A stretch of 64,000 nucleotides of DNA from Magnaporthiopsis rhizophila (lineage: Eukaryota > Ascomycota > Sordariomycetes > Magnaporthales > Magnaporthaceae): positions 62,001-126,000 of the forward strand of contig PYSS01000087.1 of NCBI GenBank assembly GCA_003049465.1, in the 5' to 3' direction. The translations under genes were made by a program, and so were the position numbers. Below, in pieces: positions 44,240-53,333 of the stretch; position 1 is the stretch's first letter, and each line of letters opens with the position of its first letter. The notes under the pieces are model-generated. The model did not search any database. It saw nothing but the letters and a program-made list of their open reading frames with translations, and was not told where the DNA came from.

Positions 44240-44700
44240 TTATTAGATTTTTTAAGGCATAATATAATTTTAATAATTATAAAAGGCCGAAAAAAGCATA
44301 TTTAAAAGCTTTATTATATTAGCATTTCAAACAATTTTTTACATATTTTCGAACTAAACTTTTAATATTTGGCTACCAAAAATGGCAAATAATAAATTTA
44401 AAAATTTTATCCATCCTTATATATCCGGTTATTTTAATATTATATTTTAATTCCAAAATTTTTTATTATAATCTAGCGGGAACCCAGAATTTTTTCCGAT
44501 AATAAAAAAATTATTCTTTTATTTTTTCCATTTTTATTAGGGTTTTTAAATATTCCTAATATTTTGGGTCATTTTTGGCAGCTTTTATTATTTTGGTTAT
44601 AAAAGTATCGGTTTATTGGATAACTGGGATATTATATAAGCGGGCCAGGGCTAATAAGATTAATACGGCCCTTATAATTGGTTTTGTTTAAAAAAAGTAT
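44240..44700 (-). pseudogene. integrase N-terminal relic of the gypsy element
   Basis: The minus-strand reading gives AAKNDPKY, EYLKTL, FFYYRKKFWVPARL, ...GYIRMDKIFKFI and PNIKSLVRKYVKNCLKC. This is the gypsy integrase H2C2 region (GHxGxxKT...C-x2-C). The sequence after it ends abruptly near 44240. Confidence 0.7.
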
Positions 44701-45299
44701 TTTTTTTGTAAAATTATTATAATCGGCTGGTCCTTATCCTTTTTTTTTTAAATTAATATTATATTAATCAAAATAATATATTAGCCTTGCCGTTTTGTTT
44801 ACCTGGTTTATAATTAATCATAAACCAGTACCCCGCAAATTATTATACTTATTTTATTTATTAGGGGTTAAAAATTTTGGCTATTATAAAATATAATAAG
44901 TTTTAATAATTGGTATATATTTTTATACGGTATTCGGCTTTTTCCAAATAATACTTTTATTTTGTAAAATAGTTTATTATTATTAATAGCTTTTTATTAT
45001 ATATTTTGTAATTTATTTTTGCGGGAAACATTTTACAAAAATAAAAGGCAATGGAATATATTTTTTTATTATCTTTTTTTTATAATAGCATTGCTTTTAA
45101 AGCAAAATTGGATAAATCGGTTTTGATAATAACTGATTTGTTTAAATCAAAGTAGCATAATATTGGTAAATCCGTAAAAGCTTGTTTAAAAATATCGAAA
45201 AACTTTTGCATTTCCGGGGTTTATTACCACTAATTTTTTGGAAAAACATTGGTTATTATCAATAATTTTACTATTTTAAAAAACCCCTTGATAAACCGT

Positions 45300-45960
45300 T
45301 AATAAAAATTGGCAAACCCCATAAAAGATTAACAATTTTTAAACTATTATAAAGGTTTTTAATTTTTAATAGCATCAATTTTATACTGATCCATAAAAAT
45401 GCCATTTAGGCCAATAATATACCCCAGAAATTTTATTTTCTGAATTTTCCAGTAGCATTTTTTGGGAGCTATTGCCAGGTTATTTTTTATTAGTTTTTAA
45501 AAAACCTTCCGGACCAAATTATTGTATTTTTTTTTGTTTCGGCATAAATCAGAATATTATTTAGGTAAATTAAAATTTTTGCATTAAAAAGGTCCATAAA
45601 AATATGGTTTATTATATTTTAAAAAGTAACGGGTGTATTAATAAGCCTTATTAGTATAATTATATATTCGAAAAGGTTATATTTGCAGCAGAATACTGTT
45701 TTTTATTCGTGGTTTTCCTTTATTTTAACCAAATTAAAGCCAGTTTTCAGGTTAATTTTGGTTATTTATCGGGTATTTTAAATTTGTTTTAAAATTTTGT
45801 AATAAATGGAATAAAATATTAGATTGGGATAATTTTTGCGTTAATATTGCAGTAATTTATTATTATTTTGGGGGGTTCGGTAGGGTCCTTTTTAGCAGCA
45901 AATATTAAAAAGGCTTTGCAAAAAGCTATCAAATATTTTATTTGTCCTGTTTCCAGTTAT
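45300..45960 (-). pseudogene. reverse transcriptase relic of the gypsy element
   Basis: The minus-strand reading contains the equivalents of the gypsy RT fingers (a degraded KTGFNLVRIKEG-like block near 45750) and palm (ILIYLNNILIYAE, YLDD to YLNN at 45567-45556), then a block like CYWKIQKIKFLGYIIG. Stops occur at Trp/Gln positions. Confidence 0.75.
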
Positions 45961-46919
45961 TTTTAAATTTAGGGCTTGAGAATTTTAAGTTTTTTGGCGC
46001 TTATATTATATATAAGCCCCCAGGCAAGCATAGCTCCTTTTTTAAATTTAATAATATAATTTTAAAATTAATGGTCGGGCAAACGCATTATTGCTTTATC
46101 CTATATAATAAAAAAAAAGTTTTTAAATTTATCGGGTACCGTTTATCGAGCCAATTTTTCGCTGCTGGCTTTGGCCAATATTTTGATAACGGTTATAACC
46201 GTGGGATCGGTGGTAAAAATTTTGTCCTGATTTTAATAATTGCGAATTTTTTTTTAGTTATATTGCATAAGTTATATTTTAAATGATTAAATCAAATATT
46301 TGTCGGATTTTTCCAAAATTCGAAAGGTTCGTATTATTATAATTATTAATATAAAAAAATAACCTTATAATCTGGTTTTATATCCATAATTTCAAATGCA
46401 ATTTTGGATTAATAAATTTAATACCAAATAATAACGTTAGGCATATAAATTTTCCCGGTTAATTATAACTGGGCATAATTATTTTCGAGCACTGCTCGAG
46501 AAAATTTGCATAATTTAATAAAGGGCTTTATTTTTTCGGCAATTTTATAAAAGATAAATGCGGTAATATTTTTTGGATCCAAAAAGGCTTTGATAAATAT
46601 CTCCTTTTTGGATCCTGGGGCTAAAATTTGCATTATTATAATGGATTAATAACCTATTCTAAACTGATTATCGGGTGCTGCAAATTAGGATTATTAGCAA
46701 TTGCTATTGGATTTGTTTTTCGTAAAAACCTTAAAAAAAAATCCGCAAAAATAACCGCTGCCAGCTTGGGTTTTTTTATGGCCAACTTTTTAATAGGAAG
46801 CATTTTAGCAAATTTTTTATTAATAATCCGTGGGGTTAAAATGGATAAAATTTTGATTAGCGCCGGAGGCAATAATTTTCCATTAATATCCTTTTTTGCG
46901 AAATAAATAAGGGTATGGT

Positions 46920-47800
46920 GGCTGGAGTTGCTGCACCTTTAGCACGGACATTTGCTTTGTTTTTATTTATTAATATCGGTTTATTTTATTTTTTAAAGGC
47001 TTGTTTTACCGAAAGCCATATATTATTTTTTTTATTCCCGGGGGTAAATTTCTTTTGTTCCCCAGCTAGGTTTAAGGATTAATTTTGGCGGGTTTTGGAG
47101 CTTTTATTGCAGGGTTGGCCTGCATTCGAGCGTTTTTATATCGAAACAGGCTTGTTTTTCCCCTTTTTTTTTCGTATTTTCGCTTTTTGCCGGTATTTTT
47201 TTCGTAAAAACCTTATTAGCCTGCATCTGTTTGTAAATAATGCCTGCCTTTTAATAAATTTTTAAAAATTTGGTATTATTAACAGAAATATTTTTTTAAA
47301 AAAAATATACCAAGGTAATAATTCTGTCGGGCAAAGCGTTTCAAACATAATTTTTAAAGGTAATTTTAATCCATTTGGCAATATAATTATATTAGTTAAG
47401 CTTGGTAAAATAATTAATAATATTCCTTTTATATTTAAAAGCCCGCATTTTATCGGCTTTTATTTGTTTTTTATTGGTGTTTTTATAATAATCCTCCATA
47501 ATAAAAGCATAATATTTCCAGGTGTTTTCCAAATTTAAAATAGCAAAAAATTGTACGCAAATAATATAAAACCGAAAGGCCTGCCATTTTAATAAAAATC
47601 CGATCCATATTATTTTATATTTATCGTTTTTAAAATTTTCGGGTATGGCTTTTATATAAGCTGTTATTTAAAATTATTAATTTTTAAATTCAGCTTTATT
47701 TTTGTCGAATTAGGGCGGTTGTTTCAGGTTAACTGAAAGGTTAAAATATATTTGCCTATATTATTTTAAATTGGGTTTTCCTTAGGGGAATAAGATGCAT
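46920..47800 (-). pseudogene. gag relic of the gypsy element
   Basis: The minus-strand reading includes LLKWQAFRFY, LENTWKYYAFIMEDYYKN, KADKMRAFKYKRNIINYFTK and NALPDRIITLVYFL, a gypsy capsid-like order (retrotransposon gag domain), followed by a basic Asn/Lys-rich segment. Confidence 0.7.
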
Positions 47801-50509
47801 TTTATCCTTTTGGGGGATTTTTGGGGTGGTTTTTGTAAAAGCCCTCGGTTAGGGCCGCCCTAAGGCCCCTTATTATCCAAAAAAGGGTTATTATTATTGG
47901 GTGGTCCCGTTTTGCGGTGTGCCGGGGTATTCCGAAAAGGGTCGGGGATAACCCCAGCCAATTATTCCATAAAAACCTGCTAAATATATTTATTTATAGC
48001 TTGCAAAAAGCTTTTCGAAATAATAGCAGCTTAATATTTTTTTATAAAGCTGGTGGTTTTAAAAACCAAAAAGGGCTTGGATAAATAAACGTTTATTTTT
48101 TTGGTTAGTATAAATATATCCCTAAAAAGGGTATTGGTTTTGCTTTATATAAGAAAGGCGAATAATATTTGAATAATAAAAGTTTTGGGTAACCCGACCG
48201 GTATTTTTTGCCTAAAAATAGGGGGTAATTTTATTATAACCAGGATAATTTCGGTTTTGGGTTGGTGGTTGGCCTGTATTATATTCCGGTAAATCCTTAT
48301 AAAACAATAGCCCTATTTTTTTATTAAGCTGCTAATTTGGTAATTTGCCTTTTTATAATATTTTGTCGATATTTTATTTATTTTTATTGCTATTTAGTAT
48401 TTTTAAAATATTATTTAATATTTTAAATTTATCCTTTAATTATTTTTGCCCAAATTTTCATATCCGCCATTATTAATTCGAAACGGGTATGTATAATTAT
48501 TAAAACCGTTTGGTAATTTTTTTGGGCTTGGGTAATTTGGTTAAAAGTATATTCCCTAACCAGATTATTCCGGGCTATTTTGGTTAAAATATTCCAAATT
48601 TTTTCCGCAAATCGGTAATTTTATTCGATTATATTTTTCTCGAATTTTTGGGATTATATATGGATAAAAATAATCTGGTTTTGAATTATTTAAACCACAA
48701 TTTAATAAATGATACGGATATTTTTGTATTATTTCCGAAATTTTCCTAATTATTTTTTAACAATTTCCGGAATGGCGGCCTAATCCGGAATACCTTTTTG
48801 AAAGGCCAAAATTGCCGTATGGTTAATAATAAATTTTTGATAAATTTTTTTCAGCCATGCCTTATATTATAAATCCTGCAATATAGCTGGATAATTTTGA
48901 TCAGGGTTAATTTTGGTTAATTATCATCCTTTACCTTTTTTTTAAAATTTTTCAAAAATTAGGGGGGCATATAAAATAAGTGTTTCGTTTATATTTATTA
49001 TTGGGGTATTTTATTTGTTGCAAAATTGGTTAGTATTTTTAAAATGGAAGCTTTTTGGTTTAAATAACCGGAAAAATTCCCATTATATAATTTCCTGCAT
49101 AAGTACCTCGGGGGTTTTGCCCATACCGGTTATACCTGTTAAATTATTATTTATTATAATAAAATTATCAATAAATGGCCGTTTGCTTTCCATATAAAAG
49201 GGTGGCAACGGAAAAAAAAAGATCCGAATAATTTTTCTGGCTTAATTTTTATATATTTTATAAAAGATTCCCAGGTTATATTAAAAAATAATAATAATTT
49301 TATCGTATTCCTTAATAATATTTATGCTTTTTTAAATATCCTGGGCAAAAATATTATAACATTTATTAAAGTTATTAATAAATATTATATCCTATATATC
49401 CGTTTTTAAACCATATATTAAAAAAATGATATTATTTACCTTTTTTCGGAGTTTTTTAATCTCGGATTTAAATGTTCCAAAAATATAATCAAATTTTTGG
49501 ATAAAATTTTCGTATATTTTAATAAAGTTATAAAAATTTTTCAAAATTCCCTTGGTGGTATCCGATACCATTTATATCAAAATTGCAAAATTTTGTTAAT
49601 TTTTGTCCATTTTTTGCATAAAAAAATTTATAACCTAAATTATTTTGTTACAAAAATGCATTTCGATAATATTAATAGCGCATTTAACTTATCCGTTTTG
49701 TTTTTTGAGGTTATAAACCTGTTTTTTGGTGCTTTATTTTAAAAATTTTGCTGTTTGATATTATTATTGGTTTATTTTGCCAAAAACGGTTTGTATTAAA
49801 TTAAAAGCAAGGTTAAAATTTTTGTTAAAGGTTTTAAGTTTATCCTTAAGGTTTTATTTTAAAGCATATTATTCACATTTGATTTGGGTTAAACAATTTT
49901 TGCTTATAAAACGGATCGCGGTGGGGAAAATAATAGTATAGCTCGAATTTTATTATGGAAATTTGCTTAGGGAGGTCCGCTGGCATTTGCTGGATTTGGG
50001 GAACGATAAAAGGGCAGGCAGCTTATAAAAGGCCGATTATTATCCTTAATAAGGCTCCGTAATGGGTAAACCGATTAAAATATCAGTTTTAAAATTTTCT
50101 TTTAAGTTTTATAAAATGGTATTAATATCGAGGGAATCCTAAAACGGTGGGTTATATGCAATACAGGTATTAAAAAAAGCTGGGGTGGATAATGCTGGTA
50201 TCCAGGTATTAATAAAACTTTTCTTGTTTTTTGTTTTGGGATTTTTTTTTAGGTGCTTGTTGGATTTGCGGCCCAAAAGTGTAATATTGCAGCAGCATTT
50301 TTAAAGATGGTGGCCAACAGAAAAGCGATTGGGCTTATTGGGGGGGTGGATTTTTGCTGGGACAACCTTTCCAAAATTTAGGAGGAAAAATAAAAGGCTG
50401 TTACAGGGCGGTCCTGAGGGAAAAAAGATTTATTTGTAATAAGGGTGCAAAATACAGGCTTGAGAAAAATCCTATATTTGCTAATTAATTTTTTAGAATT
50501 TTAAAAGAT

Positions 50510-50741
50510 GCTTGAAGAGGAATTCCCCCTTTCAAGCGATCCGGGGCCTTTGGGTAGTCCCCATTATATAAAGGGACTGGGGGCCCGTGCGTCCCTGACT
50601 CGGGTACGGTCCCCGGACTAGGGTACGCGTCCCGAGAGCGCGTCTCCTAACTACGGGGTCAGGCGCCTATCTACTGCGAGGTTCTTGTGTATTTGTTGGC
50701 TGCCTTTGTAGGCGCCCCAATGATTGTCGAGGTGGGATCCG
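50510..50741 (-). repeat. possible 5' LTR of the gypsy element at the block edge
   Basis: On the minus strand this stretch begins TGTCACGCGG (50741 downwards), contains TTATATAATG (a TATA-like box near 50567-50576) and ends near the start of AT-rich sequence. The orientation agrees with the gypsy relic. No partner LTR is present, so this is an inference from structure. Confidence 0.35.
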
Positions 50742-50820
50742 CGTGACAGGACCCTACAAGAAGGTAATCTACCAACCTCCGCGCCCCGATTGCCCATAAA
50801 CGGAAGCTCCTCGTCGAAAC

Positions 50821-51519
50821 GTGCCGAGTCCCTTTAAAGCGTACTTTTCAAGCAGATACCTGCACCTCGGTTTGCACTCAGTCATGATGGTGTGCGCCAG
50901 CGCCAGCGTTGACTTTACCGGCTTCGACATGCAAATCGATAGCATTTTCCGCTGGCGGCGCACTGAATCCTCGGGCGATCGTGACTGGCCCTGGAACGTA
51001 GTGATCGAGAAATACTCTTCGCGCAGGCTGACGGTGCCCTCCGACAAGCTCGTCGCGATTTCCGCCCTGGCAAAGGACTTTGCCAACAACACCTTTCGAG
51101 ACCCGCGGCCCCAGAGCTATCTCGCGGGGATCCGGCGCCAAGGCTTGCCTTGTGCGCTGCGGTGGGAGATGGTGGATCCTCCGCAGGCGCGTCCAGCCTA
51201 CAGGGCGCCGTCTTGGTCGTGGGCATCTGGCGAGGGAAAGGTGCGCCCCGGAGACGCATCCAAGCACACTTCCACACATTGCCACGACTTGGTTGTTCTG
51301 GAGGCCGAGACGTTTTGGGACGCCTCAGCGGGTCCGTTTTCTTCCGTCACTGGAGGCTTGATCGTCGTCAGGGGCCGAATCGGCGCCATCTCGGACTACC
51401 GCGTCACCTCGGACCCTAGCATCGAGTTCTTGGGAATATCTGGGTGCTTCGATGCCCTGGAGCCCGACGTCTCCCGGCCTCGTCAGGAAAGACCAGCCAT
51501 ATGGATTCTGGTATGTTGA
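50821..51519 (+). pseudogene. 5'-truncated HET-domain protein fragment
   Basis: The open frame corresponds to the C-terminal part of fungal heterokaryon-incompatibility (HET) proteins: WNVVIEKYSSRRLTVPSDKL, ISALAKDFAN, YLAGIRRQGLPCALRW and the hallmark YRAPSWSWAS. The N-terminal HET domain itself is missing, there is no ATG at the frame start, and an in-frame stop lies at about 50794. The sequence begins some 80 bases right of the putative gypsy LTR. I infer that the 5' half was lost with the insertion or by later deletion. HET proteins control cell death after non-self fusion; this fragment is unlikely to work. Confidence 0.75.
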
Positions 51520-51979
51520 GAAACGAATGGCGAGGAGCCTTGTGGCGACCGTTTCGGCGAGACCGAGTTTTATGGCTACTGTTTCGGGTTGATTCTTTTA
51601 AAAACCCCTGATGGGCAGTCTTTTAGACGGATAGGTTCGTTTTCTTTTGGTACGGGAGGGATGTACTTGGAGCGGTGGGACCGGATCCGGGGCATCTTGG
51701 CACCAAGTAAGATTAGGATTGTGTAGGTGAAATCAGCTCGGCGCTCACACTTACGCCGTGTGCGAACAATAAAAGTCTTCTTGTTTTTATATTTGTAAAC
51801 AGGCGGCAGGCTCCGTGGCCCTTATATTACGAAAATTCGGTCAATGTTCCAAGACTAGAAATTTATTGGAAAAAAAAATACGAAGATTTTTTTCTTTCAG
51901 AATGTAAAGCACGGAAAATGCCCTAAGGGCAACAAGTGTTCTCGTCTCTCGTCGTGTCCAGGAACCACATTCGTCTTCT
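51520..51979. other. gene-free interval
   Basis: This is the 3' flank of the HET fragment and the 5' flank of the kinase relic, AT-richer towards 51840. Nothing could be named. Confidence 0.4.
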
Positions 51980-52990
51980 TTGTTCGGCTCTTCATCAACG
52001 CAGCCAAATGCTGAGCTTTTTTGGCTCAACACTTTCCTTTTTTTCATCCTGCCTTCCTTTTTCATCACTCGCCCACCACATACCATATACGAGACAGGAC
52101 GGACTCTCTCTTTGCGCTCGACCCCTTCTGGAGCGGCCATCGAAATCCGCATCCATGCTCTCCCAGTTGAATTCTCGCTGGGCACTGTCATGGCTGTGAA
52201 TATCTTATCGCACCCTGCCTCTTTCGATCTCCCCAGCCAAGCCTTTCTGAAGCTGTATGACCATCGCTCCGCCCACCAGTATCTCTCGGGAGTGGATGTC
52301 CGAGATTGAGAATCAGCTGCTGGAGTTTCCTCGCAGCGGCGACGCGCCCTCCTTCCTTGCGGAATACGGGACGGCGGGGATAACGGCTTCGAGATATGGA
52401 GCACTGCGGAGAAGGAGGCAACGCTGTGGGACGATCTTAAGGACGATTTTGAGCTGGAGGCCGAGGTGTACGAGGAGCTGCATAAGCATCAGGGCCACCG
52501 AATCCTGAAGCTTTATTCGAAAGTTAAGCGTTTTACGAATATGGCGGGCGGCGATCCCCTTGGCGAGGCGCCGGAGCTTTTCACCGTGCCAGGTATCTTG
52601 TTCGAGTATATTGACGGTTTCCGTATGTCCGATATAGATAAGCATGTCGACCGCTCCGAGTGGAACTACCTCGTTTCGCGCGCGGTCCAGGCCACCGGGA
52701 CCATTCTTAACATAAGCAAGGTGGTCAACAGGAACGTGCGGCCGGATAATATGCTCGTGGCCAGGGACGTGACCGCTAAGCGGAGGTACCGCCTCGTAAT
52801 AGTTGACTTCGGCCAATGCGAGCTGAGGGAGGAGGGCACGTCTAATGCTGACTGGGGTTGGAACAAGCATGGGTGGGACGAAAAAGGCGCAATGGGCGAA
52901 ATAATGAAGATCAAACTGGAGAAGATGGGCTTTCAGGTTGAATACGACCGACCCCGGACGTGGAGGGAATTCGCGGACCGTGACTTGTAG
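51980..52990 (+). pseudogene. protein-kinase-like relic with two frameshifts
   Basis: Three consecutive frames together form a fungal kinase-like protein. The first (51980-52300) contains TLSLRSTPSGAAIEIRI and AFLKLYDHRSA (N-lobe, with the Lys of LKLYD). The second (52300-52375) contains EWMSEIENQLLEF. The third (52380-52990) contains EAEVYEELHKHQG, GILFEYIDGF, VVNRNVRPDNMLV and VIVDFGQCEL. The DFG motif is kept, but the catalytic loop HRD reads NRN, so the catalytic Asp and His are lost. The gaps between frames are too small for introns. By family it resembles the small fungal kinase-like proteins with HxDxxPxN loops. I regard it as a decayed, inactive copy. Confidence 0.7.
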
Positions 52991-53333
52991 CCTACCCACA
53001 TCTAACGTAGTCTGACATGCTGTAGCTGCGAGCCATCCTCATGGAAAGCATCCCATCCTGGGCGCTCACGTACTTATGATGCCTCCTCAGGCGGCAAAGG
53101 GGAGGGCTTCGTCATTCATTTGGCAACTATCTCCTTCATTTCCTGGCAATGATTGGCCCTAGGCGCTGTTGTCGAGAAGACGCCGTCACCCCGTCAGAAT
53201 CTCCGAAATGCACACAGCAGCATAGATTTAAGCACCGTCGATGTTCCGTCGCAAGTTGGCATCGCTACCCTGGTGCAATCGACTCTTTTTTTTTTTTTTT
53301 TTTTTTTTTTTGAATGGTTCTAGCTGTAGGGGG
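52991..53333. other. interval with a 26-T homopolymer
   Basis: No gene is seen. A run of 26 T at 53286-53311 lies about 20 bases beyond the chitin synthase stop, that is poly(A) on the coding strand. Confidence 0.6.

Larger units (their letters stand above)
28200..50520. other. AT-rich, RIP-mutated transposon block
   Basis: For about 22 kb the base composition drops sharply, and TA-rich words dominate, while GC-normal gene DNA borders both ends. Every coding trace inside belongs to a mobile element and is broken by TAA/TAG stops at former CAA, CAG and TGG codons, the pattern caused by C-to-T on either strand. No host gene is visible. Parts not assigned below (for example 30431-30704, 31200-33400 and 48100-50500) show only AT-rich decayed sequence that I could not assign with confidence. 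Confidence 0.92.
44235..50741 (-). mobile_element. Ty3/gypsy retrotransposon, minus strand, cut within integrase
   Basis: Read on the minus strand from the right, there is a possible 5' LTR at the GC-rich edge (to 50741). Then come gag (about 47800-46920), RT (about 45960-45300) and the integrase N-terminal HHCC region (about 44700-44240). RT before integrase is the gypsy order. The integrase catalytic core and 3' LTR are missing at the junction with the plus-strand copia. Boundaries are approximate, and 48100-50500 is only assigned by position. Confidence 0.55.

Noticed and set aside
28200..50520. Centromere or mitochondrial insertion as explanation of the AT-rich block
   Set aside because: The content is recognisably copia, gypsy and mariner with C-to-T decay, which RIP explains; no mitochondrial genes were seen. 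A centromere cannot be judged from sequence alone.
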